The notes under the pieces were generated by a model. The model was not told the DNA's origin. It made no database searches and saw only the letters and a list, made by a program, of their open reading frames with translations. Positions 28,178 to 39,952 of a DNA stretch of 64,000 bases are shown here, piece after piece. A program made the translations under genes and the position numbers. The DNA is from Pseudomonas sp. RC10. Its GTDB lineage: Bacteria; Pseudomonadota; Gammaproteobacteria; Pseudomonadales; Pseudomonadaceae. Position 1 is the stretch's first letter. Each line of letters starts with the position of its first letter. The stretch spans positions 1,302,001-1,366,000 of the forward strand of contig NZ_CP151650.1 in the NCBI RefSeq assembly GCF_038397775.1, read 5' to 3'.

Positions 28178-28987
28178 ATGAGCGCCGATAACGCCTACGC
28201 GGTCGAATTGAAGGGAGTGTCCTTCAAGCGCGGCTCGCGCAGCATCTTCAATAATGTCGATATCCGCATCCCCCGGGGCAAAGTCACCGGCATCATGGGG
28301 CCGTCGGGCAGTGGCAAGACCACGTTGCTGCGCCTGATGGGCGCACAACTGCGTCCGAGCAGCGGCGAAGTCTGGGTCAATGGCCAGAACCTGCCGAAGC
28401 TTTCACGCAGCGATCTCTTCGATGCACGTAAGCAAATGGGCGTGCTGTTCCAGAGTGGCGCGCTGTTTACCGACCTCGATGTCTTCGAGAACGTTGCGTT
28501 CCCGCTCCGAGTGCACACCAAGCTGCCAGAAGACATGATCCGCGACATCGTGCTGCTGAAACTACAGGCGGTCGGGCTGCGCGGCGCTGTCGAGTTGATG
28601 CCCGATGAGCTGTCTGGCGGCATGAAGCGTCGGGTCGCGCTGGCCCGGGCAATTGCGCTCGATCCTCAGATTCTCATGTACGACGAGCCCTTCGTCGGGC
28701 AGGACCCGATTGCCATGGGCGTCCTGGTGCGCCTGATCCGCCTGCTCAACGATGCATTGGGCATCACCAGTGTCGTGGTCTCTCACGACCTGGCCGAGAC
28801 GGCGAGTATCGCTGACTATCTCTATGTCGTCGGTGACGGGCAGGTGCTGGGGCAAGGTACGCCCCAGGAACTGATGCAGTCGGATAACCCGCGCATTCGA
28901 CAATTCATGACAGGGGATCCAGACGGCCCCGTGCCTTTCCACTATCCGGCACCGGATTATCGCGAAGATCTTTTGGGGAAGCGCTGA
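28178..28987 (+). CDS. mlaF: Phospholipid transport ATPase MlaF (Ttg2A)
   Basis: ABC ATPase of the Mla system, which maintains outer-membrane lipid asymmetry by moving phospholipids between membranes. 269 residues: Walker [10 protein letters not shown], signature [14 protein letters not shown], Walker [14 protein letters not shown], switch His in VSHDLAE. In pseudomonads the operon was first named ttg2 for toluene tolerance. RBS AAGGAG is strong. Overlaps mlaE by one base. Confidence 0.96.
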   Translation: MSADNAYAVELKGVSFKRGSRSIFNNVDIRIPRGKVTGIMGPSGSGKTTLLRLMGAQLRPSSGEVWVNGQNLPKLSRSDLFDARKQMGVLFQSGALFTDLDVFENVAFPLRVHTKLPEDMIRDIVLLKLQAVGLRGAVELMPDELSGGMKRRVALARAIALDPQILMYDEPFVGQDPIAMGVLVRLIRLLNDALGITSVVVSHDLAETASIADYLYVVGDGQVLGQGTPQELMQSDNPRIRQFMTGDPDGPVPFHYPAPDYREDLLGKR

Positions 28988-29784
28988 TGCGCAGAAAGTC
29001 ATTGATGGATCGTGTTCGCCTGATGGGGCGCTCCGCGATCGATATTGTTGCAGTGTTGGGGCGTTCGGGGATTTTTCTGGTTCATGCCTTGTTGGGGCGA
29101 GGCGGAATCGGCGGCGGTTTTCAATTGTTGGTTCGCCAGTTGTATTCGGTCGGTGTCATGTCGCTGGCGATCATCGTCGTGTCGGGCATTTTCATCGGCA
29201 TGGTGCTCGCTCTGCAGGGGTTCAGCATTCTCGCCAAGTACGGTTCCGAACAGGCCGTGGGGCAGATGGTTGCCTTGACGTTGCTGCGTGAGCTGGGCCC
29301 GGTCGTCACAGCGTTGCTGTTTGCTGGCCGTGCGGGTTCAGCGTTGACCGCCGAAATCGGCAACATGAAGTCCACAGAACAGTTGTCCAGCCTGGAAATG
29401 ATCGGCGTCGATCCGCTGAAATACATTGCCGCGCCTCGCTTGTGGGCCGGTTTCATTTCGTTGCCGGTGTTGGCCATCATCTTCAGCGTGGTCGGCATCT
29501 GGGGCGGTTCATGGGTCGCCGTTGACTGGCTGGGCGTCTATGAAGGCTCCTTCTGGGCGAACATGCAGAACAGTGTTTCCTTCCCGAACGATGTAATCAA
29601 CGGTGTCATCAAAAGCGTCGTCTTCGCCTTTGTGGTCACCTGGATCGCCGTGTTCCAAGGTTATGACTGCGAGCCCACTTCAGAGGGCATCAGTCGCGCC
29701 ACGACCAAGACCGTGGTCTACGCCTCATTGGCCGTACTGGGCCTGGACTTTATTTTGACCGCCTTGATGTTTGGAGACTTCTGA
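28987..29784 (+). CDS. mlaE: Phospholipid transport permease MlaE (Ttg2B)
   Basis: 265-residue inner-membrane permease (MlaE family). Five or so hydrophobic helices; the conserved elbow-helix region [27 protein letters not shown] and [17 protein letters not shown] are present. The dimer is the channel of MlaFEDB. One-base overlaps with both mlaF and mlaD point to tight coupling. Confidence 0.95.
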   Translation: MRRKSLMDRVRLMGRSAIDIVAVLGRSGIFLVHALLGRGGIGGGFQLLVRQLYSVGVMSLAIIVVSGIFIGMVLALQGFSILAKYGSEQAVGQMVALTLLRELGPVVTALLFAGRAGSALTAEIGNMKSTEQLSSLEMIGVDPLKYIAAPRLWAGFISLPVLAIIFSVVGIWGGSWVAVDWLGVYEGSFWANMQNSVSFPNDVINGVIKSVVFAFVVTWIAVFQGYDCEPTSEGISRATTKTVVYASLAVLGLDFILTALMFGDF

Positions 29785-30251
29785 TGCAAAACCGCACCCT
29801 CGAAACCGGTGTCGGCCTGTTCCTGCTGGCCGGGATTCTGGCTTTGCTCTTGCTCGCCCTGCGCGTCAGCGGTCTGAGCGCCAGCACGACCAACGACAGT
29901 TATAAACTTTATGCAAATTTCGACAATATCGCCGGTTTGACTGTCAGAGCGAAGGTGACCATGGCCGGTGTGACCATCGGCAAGGTCACTGCAATCGATC
30001 TGGACCACGATACTTTCGCGGCGCGCGTGACCATGGACGTGGATAAGCGGGTGAACAACCTGCCTTCGGACTCCACTGCGTCCATCCTGACCGCTGGCTT
30101 GCTGGGCGAGAAATACGTCGGCATCAGCGTGGGTGGTGATGACCAGTTGTTGAAGGATGGCGGCACGATTCATGACACCCAGTCGTCGCTGGTACTCGAA
30201 GACCTGATCGGTAAATTCCTGCTTAATACGGTCAATAAAGACGCCAAATGA
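29784..30251 (+). CDS. mlaD: MCE-domain lipid-binding protein MlaD (Ttg2C)
   Basis: 155 residues: an N-terminal membrane anchor (GLFLLAGILALLLLALRVSG) and one MCE domain with YANFDNIAGLTVRAKVTMAG. Hexamers of MlaD form a periplasmic ring above MlaE. Stop overlaps the first possible mlaC start. Confidence 0.95.
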   Translation: MQNRTLETGVGLFLLAGILALLLLALRVSGLSASTTNDSYKLYANFDNIAGLTVRAKVTMAGVTIGKVTAIDLDHDTFAARVTMDVDKRVNNLPSDSTASILTAGLLGEKYVGISVGGDDQLLKDGGTIHDTQSSLVLEDLIGKFLLNTVNKDAK

Positions 30252-30262
30252 GGAAGCTGTTC

Positions 30263-30910
30263 ATGATCTCTAACTTGCGACGTGGCCTGTTGGTACTGCT
30301 TGCAGCGCTGCCCTTGATCGCCAACGCGGCGGGCTCCGCGCACGATCTGGTGCAGGACACGACCAACAAGATGCTGGCCGACCTGAGTGCCAACAAAGAA
30401 AAGTACAAGCAGGACCCCAGCGCGTTTTATAGCGCGCTGAACACCATCGTGGGCCCGGTGGTCGATGCCGAAGGTATTTCCAGGAGCATCATGACCGTCA
30501 AGTATTCGCGCAACGCTACGCCAGCGCAGATGCAAACCTTCGCGGACAATTTCAAAAGGGGGTTGTTTCAGTTCTACGGCAATGCCCTGCTGGAATACAA
30601 CAACCAAGGTATCGCGGTTGACCCGCCGAAAGATGAGTCAGGTGATCGGACCAGCGTCGGCATGACCGTCAAGGGCACCAACGGCGCGGTTTATCCCGTG
30701 CAGTACACACTGGAGAAGGTCGGCGGCGAATGGAAGTTGCGTAACGTGATCATCAACGGCATCAACATTGGCAAGCTGTTCCGGGATCAGTTCGCTGACG
30801 CCATGCAGCGCAACGGCAACAATCTGGACAAGACCATCAATGGTTGGGCTGGTGAAGTCGCCAAGGCCAAGCAGGAGACCGAGAACTCGCCTGACAAGGT
30901 CGTCAAATGA
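30263..30910 (+). CDS. mlaC: Periplasmic phospholipid chaperone MlaC (Ttg2D)
   Basis: Soluble carrier that shuttles phospholipid between MlaA and MlaFEDB. 215 residues; signal peptide with cleavage after ANA (about 22). Tgt2/MlaC domain with TNKMLADLSANKEKYKQDPS and IVGPVVDAEGISRSIM. ATG 30263 is preceded by AGGAAG at good spacing; an ATG at 30248 overlapping the mlaD stop would add five residues. Overlaps mlaB by 4 bases. Confidence 0.94.
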   Translation: MISNLRRGLLVLLAALPLIANAAGSAHDLVQDTTNKMLADLSANKEKYKQDPSAFYSALNTIVGPVVDAEGISRSIMTVKYSRNATPAQMQTFADNFKRGLFQFYGNALLEYNNQGIAVDPPKDESGDRTSVGMTVKGTNGAVYPVQYTLEKVGGEWKLRNVIINGINIGKLFRDQFADAMQRNGNNLDKTINGWAGEVAKAKQETENSPDKVVK

Positions 30911-31212
30911 GTGATGCATGTGTCACCGCCGTCGGTGGCGGCGAACTGAAGCTGTTCGGTGTGCTGGACTACCGCACCGGCCCGGCCCTGCGCGAGCAAG
31001 GTGCCGAGCTGATCAAAGCCAGCGATGCGCCGACACTGGTGCTGGATTGCTCGGCGGTGGAAAAATCCAGCAGCGTGGGCCTGGCCCTGCTGCTGGCGTT
31101 CATGCGCGATGGGCAGGCGGCCGGCAAAACGGTGAGCGTGCGTGCATTGCCTGCAGATATGAGAGAGATTGCACAGGTATCGGGTCTGACCGAACTGTTC
31201 GAACAACACTGA
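30907..31212 (+). CDS. mlaB: STAS-domain protein MlaB (Ttg2E)
   Basis: 101-residue STAS protein that binds and stabilises MlaF in the cytoplasm. The conserved loop DCSAVEKSSSVGLALLL carries the Ser/Thr equivalent of anti-anti-sigma factors. ATGA overlap with mlaC. Last of the transporter genes before ibaG. Confidence 0.93.
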   Translation: MSDACVTAVGGGELKLFGVLDYRTGPALREQGAELIKASDAPTLVLDCSAVEKSSSVGLALLLAFMRDGQAAGKTVSVRALPADMREIAQVSGLTELFEQH

Positions 31213-31326
31213 AGGCTGTCGTCGATCAAGCCCCTCGTCCGGCACCTGCACAGCAGGGTTCGCAACGAGAGGGCTTTTTTGTATGATGGCCGACCCGCGC
31301 GCGTAGAGCGCCGATTGAGGTTAAGC

Positions 31327-32855
<1,529 letters not shown>

Positions 32856-32934
32856 CAGCCCTCGGGGTTCCGTTGCCCGGACTCATCGGGCAACGGGGCC
32901 GCCGTTTGAAAGTTTGACCTTTTGAATCGTTTCA

Positions 32935-32962
32935 CTTCGAGTCCAGCTGTCGCGACTCGAAG
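32935..32962 (+). other. Perfect stem-loop in the hisG leader
   Basis: CTTCGAGTC and GACTCGAAG form a perfect 9-base stem with a 10-base loop, 58 bases before hisG and with no T run. Possibly a regulatory or processing structure in the murA-hisG gap. Confidence 0.5.
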
Positions 32963-33020
32963 GTTGCCGGGCGCCCATTGCGACCCGACATGCGCATGCT
33001 GATAAGGACTGACGTTTCCC

Positions 33021-33656
33021 ATGTTGACCATCGCACTGTCCAAGGGCCGAATCCTTGACGACACCCTGCCGCTTCTCGCTGCTGCGGGCATCGTGCCGAC
33101 CGAGAATCCGGACAAGAGCCGCAAGCTGATCATTCCGACGACGCAGGACGATGTGCGCCTGTTGATCGTACGCGCGACGGACGTGCCGACCTACGTTGAG
33201 CATGGTGCGGCAGACCTGGGGGTGGCGGGCAAGGACGTTCTGATGGAATACGGCGGCCAGGGGCTTTATGAGCCGCTGGACCTGCAAATCGCCCAGTGCA
33301 AGCTGATGACGGCAGGTGCTGTCGGCGCGGGCGAGCCCAAAGGCCGTCTGCGTGTGGCCACCAAGTTCGTCAACGTCGCCAAGCGTTACTACGCCGAGCA
33401 GGGCCGTCAGGTCGACATCATCAAGCTGTACGGCTCGATGGAGCTGGCGCCGCTGGTGGGGCTGGCCGACAAGATCATCGATGTCGTCGACACCGGCAAC
33501 ACGCTGCGTGCCAACGGCCTTGAGCCTCAGGAACTGATTGCCCATATCAGTTCACGTCTGGTGGTCAACAAGGCATCGATGAAGATGCAACACGCCCGCA
33601 TCCAGTCGCTGATCGACACACTGCGTACTGCCGTGGAGTCGCGACACCGCGGCTGA
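33021..33656 (+). CDS. hisG: ATP phosphoribosyltransferase (short form)
   Basis: First step of histidine synthesis, joining ATP and PRPP. 211 residues: the short HisG form that lacks the C-terminal regulatory domain and needs HisZ as partner (hisZ lies elsewhere). [18 protein letters not shown] and [12 protein letters not shown] are conserved. Followed by two stem-loops before hisD. Confidence 0.96.
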   Translation: MLTIALSKGRILDDTLPLLAAAGIVPTENPDKSRKLIIPTTQDDVRLLIVRATDVPTYVEHGAADLGVAGKDVLMEYGGQGLYEPLDLQIAQCKLMTAGAVGAGEPKGRLRVATKFVNVAKRYYAEQGRQVDIIKLYGSMELAPLVGLADKIIDVVDTGNTLRANGLEPQELIAHISSRLVVNKASMKMQHARIQSLIDTLRTAVESRHRG

Positions 33657-33663
33657 CTGTTTC

Positions 33664-33687
33664 GCGTGACGTTACACAACGTCGCGC
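33664..33687 (+). other. Stem-loop after hisG
   Basis: GCGTGACGTT-acac-AACGTCGCGC, ten pairs with one G-U, 8 bases after the hisG stop; no T run. Confidence 0.5.
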
Positions 33688-33711
33688 CCAGCTATCCGTG
33701 TCATAGCCAAA

Positions 33712-33779
33712 TTTCTCAGGTGCCTGCGCGGATGGCTTGGTAGCTTAGGCTCTTGCCTTCGCATCAGGCTCCTGAGAAA
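33712..33779 (+). other. Long stem-loop before hisD
   Basis: TTTCTCAGGTGCCTG and CAGGCTCCTGAGAAA pair at 14 of 15 positions around a 38-base loop, ending 24 bases before the hisD start. It may set expression of hisD relative to hisG. Confidence 0.55.
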
Positions 33780-33803
33780 ACGCCATTTATAGAGGCTCAC
33801 GCT

Positions 33804-35132
33804 ATGACCACTTCCAACACCATTCGCCGACTCGACGCTGCTGCCCCGGATTTCGCTCGACATCTGGATCATCTGCTGAGCTGGGAAAGCGTGTCTGACG
33901 ATTCGGTCAATCAGCGTGTGCTGGACATCATCAAGAACGTGCGCGAGCGCGGCGATGCGGCATTGGTGGAATACACCCAGCGTTTCGACGGGCTGGAAGT
34001 GGCGTCGATGGCTGACCTGATCCTGCCTCGCGAGCGACTGGAACTGGCGCTGACACGCATTACTCCGGCTCAGCGCCAGGCGTTGGAGAAAGCCGCTGAC
34101 CGAGTGCGCAATTACCATGAGCGTCAGAAGCAGGACTCCTGGAGCTACACCGAGGCCGACGGCACCGTGCTGGGCCAGAAAGTGACGCCACTGGACCGTG
34201 CCGGTCTTTACGTGCCAGGCGGCAAGGCGTCCTACCCATCCTCAGTGCTGATGAACGCGATCCCGGCGAAAGTGGCGGGCGTTGGTGAAGTGGTGATGGT
34301 CGTGCCCACCCCACGTGGAGAGATCAACGAACTGGTGTTGGCGGCGGCCTGCATCGCCGGTGTGGACCGCGTGTTCACCATCGGCGGCGCTCAGGCGGTC
34401 GCGGCACTGGCTTACGGCACCGAAAGCGTTCCGCAGGTGGACAAAGTCGTCGGTCCGGGCAACATCTATGTCGCCACGGCCAAGCGTCATGTATTTGGTC
34501 AGGTCGGCATCGACATGATTGCCGGCCCTTCGGAAATCCTCGTGGTGTGCGATGGTCAGACCGACCCGGACTGGATCGCCATGGACCTGTTCTCCCAAGC
34601 CGAACACGACGAGGACGCTCAGGCGATTCTGGTCAGTCCGGACGCAGCTTTCCTCGACCAAGTGGCTGCCAGCATCACCAAGCTGATGCCGACTATGGAG
34701 CGCGCGGAAATTATCAACACCTCGATCAACGGCCGTGGCGCGCTGATCAAAGTGGCTGACATGGCTCAGGCCATCGAAGTTGCCAACCGCATCGCGCCGG
34801 AGCACTTGGAGCTGTCGGTGGCAGACCCTGAAGCCTGGCTGCCGCAGATCCGTCACGCAGGCGCTATCTTCATGGGCCGCCACACCTCCGAAGCGTTAGG
34901 CGATTACTGCGCCGGGCCAAACCACGTCTTGCCGACCTCCGGCACTGCGCGCTTCTCGTCGCCACTGGGCGTCTACGACTTCCAGAAGCGCTCCTCGATC
35001 ATCTTCTGTTCGGAGCAGGGCGCATCGGAATTGGGCAAGACCGCTTCGGTGCTGGCGCGGGGTGAGTCGCTGACCGCCCACGCCCGCAGCGCCGAATACC
35101 GGATCGTCGACAACCAACAAGAAGGCAAGTAA
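33804..35132 (+). CDS. hisD: Histidinol dehydrogenase
   Basis: Oxidises histidinol to histidine in two NAD+-dependent steps, with zinc. 442 residues. [30 protein letters not shown] and the catalytic [10 protein letters not shown] segments are conserved. ATG 33804 ([10 protein letters not shown]) chosen over an upstream in-frame start lying in the leader stem. Two bases separate it from hisC. Confidence 0.97.
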   Translation: MTTSNTIRRLDAAAPDFARHLDHLLSWESVSDDSVNQRVLDIIKNVRERGDAALVEYTQRFDGLEVASMADLILPRERLELALTRITPAQRQALEKAADRVRNYHERQKQDSWSYTEADGTVLGQKVTPLDRAGLYVPGGKASYPSSVLMNAIPAKVAGVGEVVMVVPTPRGEINELVLAAACIAGVDRVFTIGGAQAVAALAYGTESVPQVDKVVGPGNIYVATAKRHVFGQVGIDMIAGPSEILVVCDGQTDPDWIAMDLFSQAEHDEDAQAILVSPDAAFLDQVAASITKLMPTMERAEIINTSINGRGALIKVADMAQAIEVANRIAPEHLELSVADPEAWLPQIRHAGAIFMGRHTSEALGDYCAGPNHVLPTSGTARFSSPLGVYDFQKRSSIIFCSEQGASELGKTASVLARGESLTAHARSAEYRIVDNQQEGK

Positions 35133-35134
35133 GC

Positions 35135-36187
35135 ATGAGCAAGTTCTGGAGTCCTTTCGTTCGCGACCTCGTGCCTTACGTGCCGGGCGAACAACCCAAA
35201 CTGACCAAGCTGGTGAAGCTGAACACCAACGAAAACCCCTACGGCCCGTCGCCCAAAGCGATTGAAGCGATGCGTGCCGAAGTCAACGACGACCTGCGTC
35301 TGTATCCCGATCCGAACGGCGACCTGCTGAAGCAATCGGTTGCCCGTTATTACGGCGTCGAGACGAACCGCGTCTTCCTCGGCAATGGCTCCGATGAGGT
35401 GCTGGCCCACGCGTATCACGCGTTCTTTCTGCAAGAAAAGCCGCTGCTGTTCCCGGACATCAGCTACAGCTTCTACCCGGTGTACTGCGGCCTGTATGGC
35501 GTCGAATACGAGGCCGTGCCACTGGACGAGCAGTTCCAGATTCGCGTCGAAGACTACGCCCGTCCGAATGGCGGGATCATCTTCCCGAACCCCAACGCCC
35601 CGACGGGCTGCTTGATGCCTCTGGACGCTGTCGAAGGCATCCTCAAAGCCAGCCCGGATTCGGTGGTGATCGTCGATGAGGCGTATATCGACTTCGGCGG
35701 CGAAACGGCCATCGCTCTGGTGGACCGTTATCCGAACCTGCTGGTAACCCAGACCTTGTCCAAATCCCGCTCGCTGGCGGGCCTGCGGGTCGGTCTGGCA
35801 GTGGGGCACCCCGACTTGATCGAAGCGCTGGAGCGGGTGAAGAACAGCTTCAACTCCTACCCGCTGGATCGCATGGCTATCGTTGGCGCGGCAGCTGCGT
35901 TCGATGATCGCGAGTACTTCAAGAAGACCTGCAATCGGGTCATTGCCAGTCGCGAGAAGCTGATTGGGCAACTGGAAGGCAAAGGGTTTGAAGTATTGCC
36001 ATCGGCGGCGAACTTCATCTTCGCCCGTCACCCGAAACACGACGCGGCGGGTCTTGCGGCCAAGGTGCGTGAGCAGGGCGTAATCGTTCGTCACTTCAAG
36101 CAAGAACGTATCGCGCAGTTCCTGCGTATTTCAATCGGCACGCCTGAGCAGAATCAGGCGCTGATTGATGCGTTGGGCGATCTCTAG
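35135..36187 (+). CDS. hisC: Histidinol-phosphate aminotransferase
   Basis: PLP enzyme (class II aminotransferase) of histidine synthesis, 350 residues. Schiff-base Lys210 in [23 protein letters not shown] at the N-terminus and NPNAPTG mark the family. In the same operon as hisG and hisD. A REPIN follows. Confidence 0.96.
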   Translation: MSKFWSPFVRDLVPYVPGEQPKLTKLVKLNTNENPYGPSPKAIEAMRAEVNDDLRLYPDPNGDLLKQSVARYYGVETNRVFLGNGSDEVLAHAYHAFFLQEKPLLFPDISYSFYPVYCGLYGVEYEAVPLDEQFQIRVEDYARPNGGIIFPNPNAPTGCLMPLDAVEGILKASPDSVVIVDEAYIDFGGETAIALVDRYPNLLVTQTLSKSRSLAGLRVGLAVGHPDLIEALERVKNSFNSYPLDRMAIVGAAAAFDDREYFKKTCNRVIASREKLIGQLEGKGFEVLPSAANFIFARHPKHDAAGLAAKVREQGVIVRHFKQERIAQFLRISIGTPEQNQALIDALGDL

Positions 36188-36235
36188 CAGCCCAGTCCTT
36201 CGGAGTCCCGCAATTGGAGGCCGAGCACCAGGCCG

Positions 36236-36326
36236 CTGTGGGAGCGAATTTATTTGCGAAAGATGGTTCAGGCGAAGTAGATGTGTCGCCTGCGCCGGCC
36301 TCTCGCGAATGAATTCGCTCCCGCAG
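36236..36326. repeat. REPIN, GAATTC class
   Basis: CTGTGGGAGCGAATTTATTT at the left and TCGCGAATGAATTCGCTCCC at the right, inverted. Lies between the convergent hisC and algW genes. Confidence 0.88.
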
Positions 36327-36373
36327 GTTTGTTCACCGCCCGCCCATTCAACCAGGCGGGCGATCCTCCGGGA

Positions 36374-37534
<1,161 letters not shown>

Positions 37535-37635
37535 TGAGCAAGGTCCTGAGGGTAGATACGCAGCTTACCTGCGCCATAATGGCGGGCATTATACGAGGAC
37601 CGGGACGGTCTGAACTGCAAATTTAGGAGACTTTT

Positions 37636-38394
37636 ATGGCTGTTTCTCTGAGCACTCTGGTCGAGGAGGCCGACCGCTATCTGGGCAGCGCCCGGGTTCA
37701 GGATTATTGCCCCAACGGTCTGCAGGTCGAGGGACGCCCACAGGTCACCCGAATCGTCTCCGGTGTGACGGCCAGCCAGGCACTGCTTGATGCTGCGGTT
37801 GAGGCGAATGCCGACCTGGTACTGGTGCATCACGGCTATTTCTGGAAAGGCGAAAACCCGTGCATCACTGGCATGAAGCAACGGCGCCTCAGGACCCTGC
37901 TCAAGCACGACATCAGCTTGCTGGCCTATCACCTGCCGCTGGATTTGCATGCCGAGGTGGGCAATAACGTGCAACTGGCGCGGCAGCTGGACATTACGGT
38001 TGAGGGGCCGCTGGACCCGGACAATCCCCGCATCGTCGGGTTGGTGGGTTCGCTGTCCGAGCCGATGACCCCACGGGATTTTGCCCACCGCGTGCAAAGC
38101 GCGCTGGGGCGTGAACCCCTCCTTATAGAAGGCAGCGAAATGATCCGCCGCGTTGGCTGGTGCACGGGAGGCGGGCAGGGCTATATCGATCAGGCCGTTC
38201 TGGCGGGTGTCGATCTGTACTTGAGTGGTGAGGCCTCAGAGCAGACTTTCCACAGCGCGCGGGAGAACGACATCAGCTTCATCGCTGCAGGGCACCACGC
38301 CACCGAGCGTTATGGCGTGCAGGCCTTGGGTGATTACCTGGCGCGGCGTTTCGCGTTGGAGCATTTGTTCATCGATTGCCCGAATCCAATTTGA
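37636..38394 (+). CDS. Nif3-like dinuclear metal centre protein
   Basis: 252-residue Nif3/YbgI family protein, often labelled GTP cyclohydrolase I type 2 homologue. DYCPNGLQVEGRP, LVHHGYFWKGE and GHHATERYGVQALG carry the metal ligands. The biological role is unsettled; the enzyme name should not be taken literally. Precedes cysD in the same direction with a 142-base gap. Confidence 0.9.
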   Translation: MAVSLSTLVEEADRYLGSARVQDYCPNGLQVEGRPQVTRIVSGVTASQALLDAAVEANADLVLVHHGYFWKGENPCITGMKQRRLRTLLKHDISLLAYHLPLDLHAEVGNNVQLARQLDITVEGPLDPDNPRIVGLVGSLSEPMTPRDFAHRVQSALGREPLLIEGSEMIRRVGWCTGGGQGYIDQAVLAGVDLYLSGEASEQTFHSARENDISFIAAGHHATERYGVQALGDYLARRFALEHLFIDCPNPI

Positions 38395-38536
38395 TGAATC
38401 AACCGAATCCCGAGCTATATGGTTAGACCGTTTCGATCTATAGGGGTCGCTGATTAGAATCGGGCCTCATGATAAAGTGCCTCGCTCGACAGAGCCCGCA
38501 GGCTCTCCACACAAGTACGTTATCCCGTGAGTAACC

Positions 38537-39454
38537 ATGGTCGACAAACTGACGCATCTGAAACAGCTGGAGGCGGAAAGCATCCACATCATCCGCGAGG
38601 TCGCCGCCGAGTTCGATAACCCGGTGATGCTGTACTCGATCGGCAAGGACTCCGCCGTGATGCTGCACCTGGCGCGCAAGGCGTTCTTTCCGGGCAAGCT
38701 GCCGTTCCCGGTGATGCACGTCGACACGCGTTGGAAATTCCAGGAAATGTACCGCTTCCGCGACAAGATGGTCGAGGAGATGGGCCTTGAGCTCATCACC
38801 CACATCAACCCGGAAGGCGTGGCGCAGGACATCAACCCGTTCACCCACGGCAGCTCCAAGCACACCGACATCATGAAAACCCAGGGCCTGAAGCAGGCGC
38901 TGGACAAGCACGGCTTCGATGCCGCCTTCGGTGGCGCCCGCCGTGACGAAGAAAAATCCCGCGCCAAGGAGCGCGTGTATTCCTTCCGCGACAGCAAGCA
39001 CCGCTGGGACCCGAAAAACCAGCGCCCCGAGCTGTGGAACGTCTACAACGGCAACGTCAACAAAGGCGAGTCAATCCGCGTGTTCCCGCTCTCCAACTGG
39101 ACCGAGCTGGACATCTGGCAGTACATCTATCTGGAAGGCATCCCGATCGTCCCGCTGTACTTTGCGGCCGAGCGCGAAGTCATCGAGAAGAACGGCACCC
39201 TGATCATGATCGACGACGACCGCATCCTCGAACACCTCACCGACGAGGAAAAGGCGCGCATCGTCAAAAAGAAAGTGCGTTTCCGCACCCTGGGCTGCTA
39301 CCCGTTGACGGGCGCTGTCGAGTCGGAAGCCGAGACCCTGACGGACATCATTCAGGAAATGCTCCTGACGCGAACTTCCGAGCGCCAAGGCCGAGTCATC
39401 GACCACGATGGTGCGGGCTCGATGGAAGATAAAAAACGTCAGGGCTATTTCTAA
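38537..39454 (+). CDS. cysD: Sulfate adenylyltransferase subunit 2
   Basis: ATP sulfurylase catalytic subunit: makes adenosine 5'-phosphosulfate from sulfate and ATP with GTP hydrolysis by CysN. 305 residues. PP-loop SIGKDS at 34-39, [11 protein letters not shown] and the C-terminal [23 protein letters not shown] block are typical. The cysD and cysNC genes are normally adjacent; here about 0.5 kb carrying an S23-like gene separates them. The stop codon overlaps the left end of the inverted-repeat element. Confidence 0.97.
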   Translation: MVDKLTHLKQLEAESIHIIREVAAEFDNPVMLYSIGKDSAVMLHLARKAFFPGKLPFPVMHVDTRWKFQEMYRFRDKMVEEMGLELITHINPEGVAQDINPFTHGSSKHTDIMKTQGLKQALDKHGFDAAFGGARRDEEKSRAKERVYSFRDSKHRWDPKNQRPELWNVYNGNVNKGESIRVFPLSNWTELDIWQYIYLEGIPIVPLYFAAEREVIEKNGTLIMIDDDRILEHLTDEEKARIVKKKVRFRTLGCYPLTGAVESEAETLTDIIQEMLLTRTSERQGRVIDHDGAGSMEDKKRQGYF

Positions 39455-39948
39455 GCTTCGAGTTACAAGCGGCAAGCTGCAAGCCAGAAGCGGAATGCGT
39501 AGCTTCTGAGTCTTGTGGATGGCTGCCTGCACTGCGGGCGCGTTTGGAGGGCTCGCAGTGGATTTTGAGAAGTTGCTGGTTTGGCAGAGAAGCAAGCAGT
39601 TGGCCGTCGAGTTATTCAGGGCTTTTGCCGGATGCCGCGACTACGGGTTCAAGGACCAGATCACCCGCTCGGCCGTCTCGATACCTTCCAATATTGCGGA
39701 GGGCATGGAGCGTCGAGGGCATCGGGAAAAGGTCTGGTTTCTCTCTGTAGCGAAAGGCTCCTGTGCCGAGTTGCGCACACAGCTGATGATCGCGGGCGAG
39801 ATTGGTTATCTCCCAACTGAGCTGGCTAACGACTGGATTCATGAATCCCGTGAGATCTCCAAGATGCTCGGCGGGCTGATCAACAAAATTTCTAACTAGC
39901 TGTACGCCGACAAGCTTGCCGCTTGAAGCTTACAGCTTGGAGCTTGAA
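39450..39948. mobile_element. Inverted-repeat element, copy 2, carrying a four-helix-bundle gene
   Basis: The left end (39450-39493) aligns with the left end of the 46170-46343 element at about 25 of 31 positions (AGC-CGAGTT-GC-GCAAGCTGCAAG pattern). The right end (39915-39948) aligns with its right end over about 30 bases. Between the ends is a complete S23-like gene. Within this copy, CAAGCGGCAAGCT recurs as an exact 13-base inverted match between the two ends. No clear direct repeat remains at the junctions. The element lies inside the cysD-cysNC operon, and its right end supplies the Shine-Dalgarno (GGAG) of cysNC. Confidence 0.6.
39558..39899 (+). CDS. Four-helix-bundle protein of the S23/23S-intervening-sequence (Avd-like) family
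   Basis: 113 residues. The family core is complete: [41 protein letters not shown], then [25 protein letters not shown] and a C-terminal helix. Relatives are encoded in 23S rRNA intervening sequences and, as Avd, in diversity-generating retroelements; their usual trait is basic, nucleic-acid-binding pentamers, but no function is established for stand-alone copies. Start is GTG 39558, with GGAGG 7 bases upstream. It lies between cysD and cysNC and is bounded by inverted repeats. No reverse transcriptase or variable repeat is nearby, so this is not a DGR. Confidence 0.88.
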   Translation: MDFEKLLVWQRSKQLAVELFRAFAGCRDYGFKDQITRSAVSIPSNIAEGMERRGHREKVWFLSVAKGSCAELRTQLMIAGEIGYLPTELANDWIHESREISKMLGGLINKISN

Positions 39949-39952
39949 TGCA

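Noticed and set aside
39513..39899. Diversity-generating retroelement suggested by the Avd-like protein
   Set aside because: No reverse transcriptase, template repeat or variable repeat within the window; the neighbours are sulfate-assimilation genes.
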